NCBI RefSeq assembly: GCF_900095745.1
Contig: NZ_FMIR01000008.1
Coordinates: forward strand, 62,001 to 126,000
DNA length: 64,000 nucleotides
Source of the DNA: Microbacterium oxydans
GTDB taxonomy: Bacteria > Actinomycetota > Actinomycetes > Actinomycetales > Microbacteriaceae
Direction of reading: 5' to 3'
In this document: piece by piece, positions 46,274 through 55,377 of the stretch
Numbering within the stretch: the first letter of the stretch is position 1
How the letters are laid out: each line of letters starts with the position of its first letter
Notes under the pieces: generated by a model
Seen by the model: only the letters and a program-made list of their open reading frames with translations
Database searches by the model: none
Told to the model about the DNA's origin: nothing
Made by a program: the position numbers and the translations under genes

Positions 46274-48460
46274 TCAGTCCTCGCCGCGGCGCCACAGCTT
46301 GGAGGGCCACCAGATCGCCTTGCCGATGTCGTACGTCAGCGCGGGGACGAGCAGCGAACGGACGACGAACGTGTCCAGCAGCACCCCGAATGCGACGATG
46401 AACGCCAATTGCACCAGGAACAGGATGGGGATCACCGACAGCGCGGCGAAGGTCGCTGCGAGCACGAGACCCGCTGACGTGATCACCCCGCCCGTGATCG
46501 ACAGGCCCCGCAGGATCCCCTCTCGGGTACCGTGCTGCTTCGACTCCTCGCGGACCCGCGTCATCAGGAAGATGTTGTAGTCGATGCCGAGCGCAACCAG
46601 GAACACGAACCCGAAGAGCGGAACGGCGGGGTCCGCACCGGGGAAGTCGAAGATCCCGTTGAACACGAGCGCGGAGACACCCATCGCGGTTCCGAACGAC
46701 AGGACCGTCGTGAGGATCAACAGCACCGGTGCGAGGACCGACCGCAGCAGCAACATCAGGATCAACATGATCACGAGGAGGATCACGGGGATGATCAGGT
46801 TGCGGTCATGGATGGACGCATCGTTCGTGTCGATCGAGGTCGCGGTGACGCCGCCCACGAGTGCCTTCGTGTCTCCCAGGTCGGAGCGCAGCTCTCGCAC
46901 GGTGGCGGCAGCGGCTTCCGAGTCGGCCGCGTCGGTCAGCGTGCCCTGCAGCAGCACCTGCCCGTCGACCGTCGTGGGGTCGGGTGCAGGGGTGCCTGGA
47001 GGGCCGACAGCGGTGAGGCCGTCTTCGGTCACGGAGGCGGTGCCGCTGGGGGAGTCCGCGGCGGTGACGGAGACGGCGTCGATCCCGTCGTTCGCGAGGA
47101 GGACATCCGCGGCATCCTGCAGCCGGTCCTCGTCGACGACCACGTACACCGGGCTGCCGGACCCGCCGGGGAAGTGTTCGCCCAGCGCCACCTGACCGTC
47201 GCGGGCCTCCGACGCCCCGAGAACCAGGTCGGACTGCGGTACGCCGTTCGCATCGAGTTGCGTGACACCCGCCGCTCCGGCGACGAGGACGAGGGTCGTC
47301 ACGATCCAGATGACCCGCGGTCGCCGCTTGATGAGCCCCGCCAGTCGCGCCCACAGTCCCGTCGTGCGCATGCCGTGCTCTGCGGCGACGACATCCGGTT
47401 CGAACCGCGGGCGTCGTGGCCAGAACACGGCGCGACCGAAGAGCAGTAGCAGCGAGGGGAGCAGGGTGAGGGCAGAGAGCATGGCGAACACGATGCCGAT
47501 CGCCGCCACGGGGCCTAGTGTGCTGTTCGACTTCAGGTCGCTGAGCAGCAGGCAGAGAAGACCGGCTATCACGGTGCCGCCCGACGCCGCGATCGGTTCG
47601 ACGGAGCCTTTCCACGCTGCCAGGAGCGCGACGCCCTTGTCCTGCGCGACCCGCAGCTCCTCGCGGAAGCGTGCGACGAGGAGCAGGGCGTAGTCGGTTG
47701 CGGCGCCGATCACGAGGATGAAGAGGATTCCCTGCGTCTGGCCGCTGAGTAGAAGCACCTCGAACTTGGCCAGCCACCACACCACGAGGAGTGCCACGCA
47801 GAGCGCGAACAGGCTCGTCGAGAGCACGACCAGCGGCAGGAGGAACGAGCGGTAGACGAGGACCAGGATGACCAGCACGGCCAGGAGCGCGACCCCGAGG
47901 AGCAGCCCGTCGATCCCGGCGAAGCCCGCGACCAGGTCAGCGCTGAACCCGGCGGGACCCGTGATGTATACGGTGATGCCATCGGGGACGGCGTCGCGCA
48001 GCTCGTCGCCCAGCGCCGCCGTCGTATCGGCCAGCTCGGCGTCGCTGTCGATCGGGATGAACGCCTGTACGGCCTGCCCGTCATCGGAGGGAAGTGCCGG
48101 AGACACGTCCTCGCCGACGCCCTCCACGGTCGATGCGCCGGCCACCGCGTCCGAGATAGCGTCGAGTTCGGTCTGCGTGAGCTCATCCTCGGACGTGAAC
48201 ACGGCGATCGCGGGGATCGAGTCGCTGTCGTTGAACTCGCCGAGCAGCTGCTGCACCTCGGTGGCCTGCGCGGACTCCGGGAGGTATGTCGTCTGCTCGT
48301 TGGAGGAGACCTCGTCGACCTTGCCGAACAGGGGACCGCCCAGCGAGGCGCCCACCAGCCACACGAGGATCAGAGCCACGGGGATGAACACGCGCGCCCA
48401 GGAGTGCTGTCGCGAGCGCTCCCTGAGGGGCGGAGTCGGTGAGGAGTCGGGGCGGGACAT
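46274..48460 (-). CDS. MMPL/RND-family lipid transporter in the crt operon
   Basis: 728 residues, two RND-like halves each with one TM helix, a large extracytoplasmic loop and five clustered TM helices. Landmark TM4 segments are VIGAATDYALLLVARFREEL and FVFLVALGIDYNIFLMTRVREE, which carry the proton-relay Asp and Tyr of MmpL proteins. Starts 39 bases after crtEb and reads in the same direction. An MMPL gene also lies in the Corynebacterium crt operon, so a role in carotenoid or lipid placement is plausible but unproven. Confidence 0.9.
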   Translation of the reverse strand: MSRPDSSPTPPLRERSRQHSWARVFIPVALILVWLVGASLGGPLFGKVDEVSSNEQTTYLPESAQATEVQQLLGEFNDSDSIPAIAVFTSEDELTQTELDAISDAVAGASTVEGVGEDVSPALPSDDGQAVQAFIPIDSDAELADTTAALGDELRDAVPDGITVYITGPAGFSADLVAGFAGIDGLLLGVALLAVLVILVLVYRSFLLPLVVLSTSLFALCVALLVVWWLAKFEVLLLSGQTQGILFILVIGAATDYALLLVARFREELRVAQDKGVALLAAWKGSVEPIAASGGTVIAGLLCLLLSDLKSNSTLGPVAAIGIVFAMLSALTLLPSLLLLFGRAVFWPRRPRFEPDVVAAEHGMRTTGLWARLAGLIKRRPRVIWIVTTLVLVAGAAGVTQLDANGVPQSDLVLGASEARDGQVALGEHFPGGSGSPVYVVVDEDRLQDAADVLLANDGIDAVSVTAADSPSGTASVTEDGLTAVGPPGTPAPDPTTVDGQVLLQGTLTDAADSEAAAATVRELRSDLGDTKALVGGVTATSIDTNDASIHDRNLIIPVILLVIMLILMLLLRSVLAPVLLILTTVLSFGTAMGVSALVFNGIFDFPGADPAVPLFGFVFLVALGIDYNIFLMTRVREESKQHGTREGILRGLSITGGVITSAGLVLAATFAALSVIPILFLVQLAFIVAFGVLLDTFVVRSLLVPALTYDIGKAIWWPSKLWRRGED

Positions 48461-48499
48461 CAGATGCCTTTCGGGGAGACGGTCGTTCAGGAGCAGGAG

Positions 48500-49393
48500 T
48501 CAGGAGATCCAGGCGAGGATGAGGATCATCGTCGCGAGGAAGCCGGCGAAGTAGTTGAGGGCGATGAACCGGCGCCAGGCGCGATTCGTCGACGCGGAGG
48601 TGCTGTCGTCGACGTTCCACCACGGGGCCGCGTTGACCACGTACGGCAGGGCGAGGACGGCGGCGAGCGGGCCGGGCCAGGGGGTGAACAGCATCGCCAC
48701 TCCGGCCACCACCCAAAGACCGAGGGCGAGCCGTACCGTCGCCCGCGCCCCGATGACCGTGGCGGTCGAGGAGATCCCGCCCTCGCGATCAGGGCCGATG
48801 TCCTGTACGGCACCGAAGGCGTGGGCTGCCATGCCCCACAGGAAGAAGGCGGCGAGCGTGATGATCGTGCCGGCCGTGACCGGTGCGCCGACCAGAGCGA
48901 GAGCGACGATCGCCGGACTGACGAAGTGCGTGCTCGAGGTGATCGAGTCGAGGAACGGTCGCTCCTTGAACCGCAGCACGGGTGCCGAGTAGGCGATCAC
49001 GGCGAAAACGCTGACGGCGAGCCAGAACCAGGACGCCGGGTTCCCGACGACCACGAGGTAGATGAGGAACGGGATATTCGTGGCGGCCGCCGCCCAGAGC
49101 GTCGCGCGATGGATGCGAGGCGCCAGAAGTGCGCCCTCGATGCCGCCCTTGCGGGGGTTCGCCAGATCGGAGGCGTAGTCGAAGACGTCGTTGATCCCGT
49201 ACATCGCGAGGTTGTACGGGACGAGGAAGTAAAGGGTGCCGATCACGAAGGTCGCATCGAGCTCTCGCGTGGCGAGGAGATAGGCCGCCGCGAAGGGGAA
49301 CGCGGTGTTGATCCAGCTGATCGGCCGTGAGGAGAGCACGATCTGCGCGAGATCCCGTCCGAAGGTGCGCTCGGGTGCGGTTCCGGCGTTCAT
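48500..49393 (-). CDS. crtEb: Lycopene elongase (UbiA prenyltransferase)
   Basis: Adds two C5 units to lycopene to make flavuxanthin, a step of decaprenoxanthin (C50) synthesis. 297 residues, about eight TM helices. The first Asp-rich motif is YGINDVFDYASDLANPRKGG and the second is FGAVQDIGPDREGGISSTAT. Overlaps crtYf by 4 bases. Confidence 0.92.
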   Translation of the reverse strand: MNAGTAPERTFGRDLAQIVLSSRPISWINTAFPFAAAYLLATRELDATFVIGTLYFLVPYNLAMYGINDVFDYASDLANPRKGGIEGALLAPRIHRATLWAAAATNIPFLIYLVVVGNPASWFWLAVSVFAVIAYSAPVLRFKERPFLDSITSSTHFVSPAIVALALVGAPVTAGTIITLAAFFLWGMAAHAFGAVQDIGPDREGGISSTATVIGARATVRLALGLWVVAGVAMLFTPWPGPLAAVLALPYVVNAAPWWNVDDSTSASTNRAWRRFIALNYFAGFLATMILILAWIS

Positions 49394-49734
49394 CCGCGGG
49401 CCTCGTCATCCTCGGCGGACGCTGCGCGCGCGCGCCGCCGTGCGCGCAGTGCCGTCCACACGGCGGGAAGGAGCAGCGCGCCCGCGAGCGGATACGCGAA
49501 GTCCTCGACGGGGGCGAGTCCGATGTGCAGACCGAGCAGCGGATCCTGTGCGTAGTGGAACAGCCCGCTCGCGATCATCACGGTGTCGAACACGGCCGTG
49601 AGGACGAACAGCACGAGCACCGTCAGCAGGACGGCCGCGGGCACGGGGCCGCGTCGACGCGAGGCCAGGGCCAGGAGGACGCCACCGCCGGCAGCGAGGA
49701 GGAGGAAGCAGGCGGCGACGTGGACGTAACTCAT
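49390..49734 (-). CDS. crtYf: C50 carotenoid epsilon-cyclase subunit, small
   Basis: 114 residues with three TM helices. MSYVHVAACFLLLAAGGG at the start and LHIGLAPVEDFAYPLAGALL in the middle; the PxEDF/E acidic motif is typical of heterodimeric lycopene cyclases. Works with CrtYe. Overlaps both neighbours by 4 bases. Confidence 0.88.
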   Translation of the reverse strand: MSYVHVAACFLLLAAGGGVLLALASRRRGPVPAAVLLTVLVLFVLTAVFDTVMIASGLFHYAQDPLLGLHIGLAPVEDFAYPLAGALLLPAVWTALRARRRARAASAEDDEARG

Positions 49735-50078
49735 GCCCCGTCGCCCTTCGTGCGGAGCTTGTCGCGCCTGCGGGCGAGCAGGCGGGCTGAGCCGGTGTAG
49801 ATGACCATCGTGCACACGACGAGGAAGAGCAGGAACACCGGTTCCTCCACGGGCAGCTCCGGTGCGAGCACCAGTCCCGTCGCGATCACCGCGTCGCCGC
49901 GGAGGAAGATGCCGTTCACGATGCCCGCCGCATCCCACAGGAGGAAGAAGACGAGGCCGACCAGCGTGACGACGGCGGCCGAGAGCGTATCCCGCCAGAA
50001 GAACAGCCGGAACCGCCAGTCCAGGAGCAGCATGCAGCCCAGCGAGACCAACAGCGCGGTCAGGTACAGCGCGCCCAT
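49731..50078 (-). CDS. crtYe: C50 carotenoid epsilon-cyclase subunit
   Basis: 115 residues with three TM helices: MGALYLTALLVSLGCMLLLD, then LAPELPVEEPVFLLFLVVCT with the PVEEP motif of the cyclase family. Partner of CrtYf. Its ATG overlaps the crtI stop by 1 base (TGATG). Confidence 0.88.
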   Translation of the reverse strand: MGALYLTALLVSLGCMLLLDWRFRLFFWRDTLSAAVVTLVGLVFFLLWDAAGIVNGIFLRGDAVIATGLVLAPELPVEEPVFLLFLVVCTMVIYTGSARLLARRRDKLRTKGDGA

Positions 50079-51679
50079 CAGGAGCCCGCCGTCCCGATCG
50101 CGGAGGGATCCGGTTCCGGGAGCGGCCCGGGGGAGTGATCGCCGCGGAGACGCTTCAGGACGATCTCGGCGCTGATCAGGCACATCGGCACCCCGACGCC
50201 GGGCGCGGTCGTGGCCCCGGCGTAGAAGAGGCCCTGCACGCGCCGCGACGCATTCTGTGCGCGGAACATCGCACTCTGCGACAGGATGTGCGCGGGCCCG
50301 AGCATCCCGCCCCGCCACGAGCGGTAGTCGTCGCGGAAGTCCGCCGGCCCTGTGGTCTCGCGAACGACGATCCGTTCGCGGAGGTCGGGGATGCCTGCCC
50401 AAGTCGCGACCTGATCGATGGCCGCATCGGCTGCGCGCTCGATCTCCGCGGACCCCGATCCGTCGGACCCGCCATGACCGAGCTCGACGTCCGCCGGTAC
50501 GGGAACCAGGATGAACAGGTTCTCGTGGCCGGGCGGCGCGACATCGGGGTCGGACGCGCTCGGTCGGCAGACGTAGGTCGAGGCCGGAGAAGGGACGGAA
50601 GGGGTGGAACCGAAGATCGCGTCGAAGTTCGCATCCCAGTCGTCGGTGAAGAACAGGGAATGGTGAGGGAGCTCGGGCAGGGTGCCCTCGACTCCGAGCA
50701 TCACGAGCACCCCACCGGGGCCGCTGGTGCGGCGAGTCCACCAGGACTCCGGATAGCTCTGCAGCGATCGTGGCAGCAGCGTGGTCTCGGTGTGGTGCAG
50801 GTCTGCCGCGGAGACGACGATATCGGCCCGCTCGACATGCGAGGCACCCGATTCGTCGACCCAGTCGACGCCGGTCACGCGTGTTCCGCCGTCCCCGTCC
50901 TCGGTGCGGATGCCCGTGACGTCGGCACCCGTCACGATCCGGGCACCCGCATCGACGGCCAGGGCTTCGATCCGTTCGATCACCCGCCAGAAACCACCCT
51001 GCGGATAGCTGACGCCCTGGTCCAGGTCGAGTGCGCTCATCAGGTGGTACATCGCGGGAGCGCTGCGTGGGTCCGTGCCGAGGAACACAGCCGGATAGCC
51101 GAGGATCTGGCGCACGACGGGATGCCGGAAACGTCTCGCCGCGAAGGATTGCAGCCGGGTACCGAGCAGCGTGAACAAGCGGGGTAGCGCTCGCAGGACC
51201 TCCGGCGCCATGAGCGATCGCGTCCGGGTGAACGGGTTGTAGAGGAAATACTTCTGCGCCATCTCGCCGGCGTGACGTGCCGACTGCAGGTAGGAGTCCA
51301 GGGCAGGAGCAGAACCCGGCTCCAGGGCCTCGAAGAGGCGGGTGACGGCTTGCCGACCGGCGGGCACCGTCACCGCGCCATCCGTCGCATCCTCCGCCGT
51401 CGGGTCGCGGAACACCCGGTAGCCGGGGTCCAGCCGGGTGAGGTCGAGCTGTTCCTCGGTCGTGGTGCCCATCATCGCGAAGAAGTGGTCGAAGACCTCC
51501 GGCATGAGATACCACGACGGTCCGGAGTCGAAACGGAAGCCGTCACGCGCGATCGTTCCGGCACGTCCGCCGACGCGGTCGTTCTTCTCGAGGACGACCA
51601 CCTCGTGCCCGTCGCGTGCGAGCAGTCCCGCGGTCGCGAGGCCCGCGACGCCCGCGCCGATCACCACCACACGGCTCAT
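50078..51679 (-). CDS. crtI: Phytoene desaturase
   Basis: FAD enzyme making lycopene from phytoene, 533 residues. N-terminal dinucleotide motif VVVIGAGVAGLATAGLLARDG, followed by EKNDRVGGRAGTIARDGFRF; C-terminal carotenoid-desaturase signature GLFYAGATTAPGVGVPMCLI. Overlaps crtB by 4 bases. Confidence 0.95.
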   Translation of the reverse strand: MSRVVVIGAGVAGLATAGLLARDGHEVVVLEKNDRVGGRAGTIARDGFRFDSGPSWYLMPEVFDHFFAMMGTTTEEQLDLTRLDPGYRVFRDPTAEDATDGAVTVPAGRQAVTRLFEALEPGSAPALDSYLQSARHAGEMAQKYFLYNPFTRTRSLMAPEVLRALPRLFTLLGTRLQSFAARRFRHPVVRQILGYPAVFLGTDPRSAPAMYHLMSALDLDQGVSYPQGGFWRVIERIEALAVDAGARIVTGADVTGIRTEDGDGGTRVTGVDWVDESGASHVERADIVVSAADLHHTETTLLPRSLQSYPESWWTRRTSGPGGVLVMLGVEGTLPELPHHSLFFTDDWDANFDAIFGSTPSVPSPASTYVCRPSASDPDVAPPGHENLFILVPVPADVELGHGGSDGSGSAEIERAADAAIDQVATWAGIPDLRERIVVRETTGPADFRDDYRSWRGGMLGPAHILSQSAMFRAQNASRRVQGLFYAGATTAPGVGVPMCLISAEIVLKRLRGDHSPGPLPEPDPSAIGTAGS

Positions 51680-52584
51680 CGGTCGCGTTCCATCGCGGTC
51701 ACGGCCACCGCGCGAGCGGCGAGCACGGCCTTGATCGGGTCGGGCACCCGCACCCGTCGTCGGTACAGGACCTCGGCCGGCGTCTTCGCGACGCGGCGGG
51801 TGAGCGCGGCGAACAGTGCCAGCGCACTGCGCACGGCCGCGCGAGCATCCTTCGGGAGCAGGGGGATCGCGTCGCGGGCGTCGGCGAGCTGTCGAAGGAT
51901 CGTGTCGACCCAGGCGTCCCGGTCGGCGTCGGTCAGACGCGCGGTTCCGCCCAGGTAGCCGCGGTGCAGACGATCCGTATCGTCGGCGAGGTCGCGCAGG
52001 AAGTTGACGTTCTGGAAAGCTGCGCCGAGCTGTCGTGCCCCGCGTCGGAGGATCTCGAGCTCCTCGGGCGTGCGGCGCGAGTCCCGCAGGAAGACCTGAA
52101 GGCACATCAGTCCCACGACCTCGGCGGACCCGTAGACGTATGACGCGTGGGCGTCGGCGTCATAGGCGGCGAATCCCGCCGCACCGCCGATGTCGGCGCT
52201 CATCGACTCGAAGAACGGCGTGGTCAGGTCTTCGCCGATGCCGCACTCCCGCGCTGTCCGCGCGAACGCGTGCAGGATCAGATCGCTGCTGTACCCGCTG
52301 CGCATCGAGCGGTGCGTCGCCTCCACGTAGGAGGCGAGAGCCGCAGATTGTGCCGCGCTGTCGAGTCCGGCCTCGGCGGCGACACCGTCGACGATCTCGT
52401 CGGCGATGCGCACCATCGCGTAGATGTTGCGCACATGCTGACGGTGCCGACGTCCGAGAAGACGCGTCGCGAGTCCGAAAGACGTCGAATAGGTGCGGAT
52501 GACGTCGCTCGTCGCGATCTCCGCCGTGCGGCTGAATCGGCGGAGAGCGGCGTCATCGGAGTGATGGTGCGGAGTCGCGGTCAT
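51676..52584 (-). CDS. crtB: Phytoene synthase
   Basis: Condenses two GGPP to phytoene, 302 residues. Motifs: the substrate-entry YSTSFGLATRLLGRRHR, the first Asp-rich VRIADEIVDG, and the second NVNFLRDLADDTDRLHRGYL. Overlaps crtE and crtI by 4 bases each. Confidence 0.95.
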   Translation of the reverse strand: MTATPHHHSDDAALRRFSRTAEIATSDVIRTYSTSFGLATRLLGRRHRQHVRNIYAMVRIADEIVDGVAAEAGLDSAAQSAALASYVEATHRSMRSGYSSDLILHAFARTARECGIGEDLTTPFFESMSADIGGAAGFAAYDADAHASYVYGSAEVVGLMCLQVFLRDSRRTPEELEILRRGARQLGAAFQNVNFLRDLADDTDRLHRGYLGGTARLTDADRDAWVDTILRQLADARDAIPLLPKDARAAVRSALALFAALTRRVAKTPAEVLYRRRVRVPDPIKAVLAARAVAVTAMERDR

Positions 52585-53663
52585 CGCTCGCGACCATCGA
52601 CGCGGGCGGCCAGTGCACGGATCGTCCGACCGGCAGCCGCCGGCAGCGTGCCCTCGGACTCTGCCTCACTGAGGACGGTCGATGCGGCCTCGAGGTGCTC
52701 GCGGACGAGCCCGCGCACGAATGCTTCGGCACCGCATTCGCGCAGGCGATCGCGAGCGCGTGAGCCGTCCGCACCACTGAGATCGGGGCTGCCGAAGTGC
52801 TGTTCGATCCACTCCCAGTGGCTCGTCATGCGGGCATAGGAGATGATCGCGGTCTCCTTTCCTTCCCGCAGATCAGAGAAGGCGTCCTTGCCGTGTTCAT
52901 CGGGGTCGCCGAACACGGAGAGCAGATCATCCTGCAGCTGATACGCGAGGCCGAGGTGTCGGCCGATCGTGATGAGGTGCTGTTCGGTCGCGGTCGACGA
53001 CCCGGCCAGCACGGCCGCGGCGCGCAGCGGAAGCACGAACGAGTATGTCGCCGTCTTGTAGGCGCTGGTCGAGAGGATCGTCCGAAGATCCGGCGTGATG
53101 ATCCCGTCGCTGAGAGCGACGTCGGCGTGCTCGCCGGCGACCGTCTCGAGGATGGTCTGTTCCAGCAGCGAGAGCAGGCGGTCACGGGCCTGCGCGGAGA
53201 CGTCCACCCTGGCGAATCCCAGCACTGCCGACGACAGCAGCAGATCTCCGAGGAGGATCGCGCTCGAGCGCGCCCAGTGCAGTGCCGACGCGGCGGTGGC
53301 TTCGGGCCGACCGGCGACGAGAGTGCCGATCAGGTTCGGTCCGCGCCGGCGGATGAGGTCTCCGTCGATGACATCGTCATGAAGGAGGAATGCGAAGTGC
53401 AGCAGCTCGACCTCGGCCGCGACATCGATCGCGGACGCACTCGCGTCTGCGGAGAGCGGGTGCGGTGAGAGAGCCTGTGCCAGGTCGACGAGCAGTCGCG
53501 GTCGGATGAGTTTGCCGCCGAGTGCGTGCTCGGCGGCCACGGTCCAGAGCTCTGTGAACTCGGGACCGTACTTCTCTGCCGCTGCCGTGTTCGCGGAGAA
53601 GCGCCGCCGCAGAGCTGCTTCGATCTGTGTACCGAGTGCTTCCTCGGTCGCCGTCGCGCTCAT
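52581..53663 (-). CDS. crtE: Geranylgeranyl diphosphate synthase
   Basis: 360-residue polyprenyl synthase that builds the C20 precursor. First Asp-rich motif FLLHDDVIDGDLIRRRGPN; second AYQLQDDLLSVFGDPDEHGK (DDxxx-x-GD form common in actinobacterial IdsA/CrtE). ATG 4 bases after the idi stop. The gene product could also feed other C20 uses. Confidence 0.92.
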   Translation of the reverse strand: MSATATEEALGTQIEAALRRRFSANTAAAEKYGPEFTELWTVAAEHALGGKLIRPRLLVDLAQALSPHPLSADASASAIDVAAEVELLHFAFLLHDDVIDGDLIRRRGPNLIGTLVAGRPEATAASALHWARSSAILLGDLLLSSAVLGFARVDVSAQARDRLLSLLEQTILETVAGEHADVALSDGIITPDLRTILSTSAYKTATYSFVLPLRAAAVLAGSSTATEQHLITIGRHLGLAYQLQDDLLSVFGDPDEHGKDAFSDLREGKETAIISYARMTSHWEWIEQHFGSPDLSGADGSRARDRLRECGAEAFVRGLVREHLEAASTVLSEAESEGTLPAAAGRTIRALAARVDGRER

Positions 53664-53666
53664 GAT

Positions 53667-54188
53667 TCAGACCTCGCCGAGCCGTCGCAACAGCGGAAGC
53701 TGCTCGACGAGCCACGGGCTGAAAGCGAACGGTGCATGGGTGACGGCTTCGATCAGGGCGGGAACCTCGACCCACGTCCACTCGGACACCTCGTCCGGAT
53801 CGGCCTCGGGTTCTCCGTCGATGACGGCCACGTGCACCGGGCAGATCTCGTTCTCGACGATTCCACTCGCGTCGACGGCACGGTAGCGGTAGTCGGGCAG
53901 CGCGAGGCGAATACCCGTGAGCTGGATGCCGAGCTCGTCGATGCCGCGGCGCCGAACGGCGTCCGCCATTTCCTCGTCGGGTCGTGGATGACCGCAGAAG
54001 CTGTTCGTCCAGACTCCTGGCCAGGTCCGCTTCGCGAGGGACCGGCGTGTCAGGAGTAGACGCCCTCGTGCGTCGAAGACATAGCACGAGAAGGCGAGAT
54101 GCAGAGGGGTGTCGCTCGTGTGGACGTCGCTCTTCGGCAACGTGCCGACGGCGGTTCCGTCATCGGCCAGGAGGGTCACGTAATCCAT
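53667..54188 (-). CDS. idi: Isopentenyl-diphosphate Delta-isomerase, type I
   Basis: Interconverts IPP and DMAPP, 173 residues. Nudix-like Idi core with active-site NSFCGHPRPDEEMADAVRRR (Cys and Glu of the metal site) and TWVEVPALIEAV. The ATG at 54188 has GGGAG 5 bases upstream. First gene of the crt operon, transcribed divergently from crtR. Confidence 0.94.
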   Translation of the reverse strand: MDYVTLLADDGTAVGTLPKSDVHTSDTPLHLAFSCYVFDARGRLLLTRRSLAKRTWPGVWTNSFCGHPRPDEEMADAVRRRGIDELGIQLTGIRLALPDYRYRAVDASGIVENEICPVHVAVIDGEPEADPDEVSEWTWVEVPALIEAVTHAPFAFSPWLVEQLPLLRRLGEV

Positions 54189-54205
54189 GGCATCTCCCTT
54201 GTTCG

Positions 54206-54269
54206 AGCCTCTCAAGATTGCTAACTTGGTGAGTAGTCAACTTAGCATGAAACTGTGGGTGTGTAACAT
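54206..54269. promoter_or_regulatory. Divergent idi-crtR promoter region with candidate CrtR operator
   Basis: An inverted repeat TGCTAACTT-N11-AACTTAGCA (54219-54247, one mismatch per arm) overlaps a minus-strand TTGACT -35 (54240-54235) for idi. It also lies just upstream of the plus-strand -10 TAACAT (54264-54269), which ends 7 bases before the crtR ATG. The geometry predicts that CrtR represses both the crt operon and itself. Confidence 0.6.
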
Positions 54270-54275
54270 GATCGC

Positions 54276-54926
54276 ATGGACACGGAGCCCGGCACCACCC
54301 CGCACGCGGGGTCGCCGGCGATGAATCCGTCCGTCGACGGCGATACGAGCTCTGCTGACCGCACGCCGGATGGGTTGAGCCACGCGGCGATCTACGACGT
54401 CGATGCCAGTGATCCGCGAAGCACACTCGTCGACCGAACCGGCGTGCCGCCAGAGGAACTGCGGCAGATCGCCCGCCTCATGGAGTCGCTCGCGGGGCTT
54501 CGAGAAGCCGAACAGACCCTCTCTCAGGCGTCACGCCGGTACATGCGGCTGAATGAGACAGATATGCGTGCGCTGCACTATCTGATCGTGTGCGCGAACC
54601 GGAGCCTGGTGGCGACACCAGGAGGGATAGCTCACCACCTGGATGTCTCGACGGCCGCGACGACCAAGCTCCTAGACCGGCTGGAAAAGGGCGGGCACAT
54701 CACCCGCGCACCTCACCCGACGGACCGGAGGGCGCTCCGCATCAGCATCACGCCGGAGACGCGGCTCGCGGCGATGGAGACGGTCGGTCGACAGCAGGCG
54801 AAGCGTTTCTATGCTGCTGCACGGCTTTCGCCCGCCGAACGGGACGTCGTGATCCGATTCCTCCAGGACATGACGGAAGAGATCACGCTGCGAGACGAAG
54901 CCTGGTTACAGCAGTCGTCCGATTGA
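54276..54926 (+). CDS. crtR: MarR-family regulator of the carotenoid operon (CrtR-like)
   Basis: 216 residues. The winged helix contains YMRLNETDMRALHYLIVCAN, GIAHHLDVSTAATTKLLDRL and the wing RAPHPTDRRALRISITPE. Divergence from the crt operon matches Corynebacterium crtR, a MarR repressor relieved by GGPP. An additional N-terminal stretch of about 60 acidic residues is unusual for MarR proteins. The leaderless start at 54276 is inferred from TAACAT 7 bases upstream. Confidence 0.85.
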   Translation: MDTEPGTTPHAGSPAMNPSVDGDTSSADRTPDGLSHAAIYDVDASDPRSTLVDRTGVPPEELRQIARLMESLAGLREAEQTLSQASRRYMRLNETDMRALHYLIVCANRSLVATPGGIAHHLDVSTAATTKLLDRLEKGGHITRAPHPTDRRALRISITPETRLAAMETVGRQQAKRFYAAARLSPAERDVVIRFLQDMTEEITLRDEAWLQQSSD

Positions 54927-54953
54927 GAGTTCGGCCCACGAGGGGCCGAACTC
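54927..54953. terminator. Hairpin between crtR and lsr2
   Basis: GAGTTCGGCCC (54927-54937) pairs with GGGCCGAACTC (54943-54953), an 11-bp perfect stem between convergent genes, touching the lsr2 stop codon. Confidence 0.7.
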
Positions 54954-55299
54954 AGTGGGCTGCTTTGTACGCATCCAGGATCGGGGCGGGGATGCGTCCT
55001 CGCTCGGAGAGCGTGTAGCCGTTCTCGTTGGCCCATGCCCGGATGGCGGCGACCTCGGGATTGCGTGCCGGTCGCTTGCGAGAAGACGAAGAGGAACGTG
55101 CAGTGCTGGAGGAGCCGGCGCGTCGGCCTGCAGCGATATACGGCTCGAGAGCCTTTCGCAATTCCTCCGCATGCGCAGCATTCAAGTCGATCTCGTAGGA
55201 GGCGCCGTTGACCGAGAAATGCACGGTCTCGCCTTCTCCGACTTCCAGGACGCTGCCGTCGATATCGTCGACCAACTGGTGCACAATTCGTCTAGCCAT
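54952..55299 (-). CDS. lsr2: Lsr2 nucleoid-associated protein
   Basis: H-NS-like xenogeneic silencer that bridges AT-rich DNA. 115 residues. N-terminal dimerisation domain MARRIVHQLVDDIDGSVLEV; a Ser/Arg-rich linker (about 60-78); C-terminal DNA-binding AIRAWANENGYTLSERGRIP with the AT-hook-like RGR. ATG 55299 follows a TAAAGT -10 by 8 bases (leaderless). Confidence 0.95.
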   Translation of the reverse strand: MARRIVHQLVDDIDGSVLEVGEGETVHFSVNGASYEIDLNAAHAEELRKALEPYIAAGRRAGSSSTARSSSSSRKRPARNPEVAAIRAWANENGYTLSERGRIPAPILDAYKAAH

Positions 55300-55306
55300 G
55301 CGTGCG

Positions 55307-55335
55307 ACTTTACCTGCAGAAGCGAAATGCGACAA
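55307..55335 (-). promoter_or_regulatory. lsr2 promoter
   Basis: Minus strand TTGTCG (55335-55330), 17-base spacer, TAAAGT (55312-55307). The predicted start of transcription falls on or next to the lsr2 ATG at 55299, so the message is probably leaderless. Confidence 0.65.
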
Positions 55336-55377
55336 CAATTGAATATTGCACAGTCATAATCCGCTTCGGCGCAGGTC

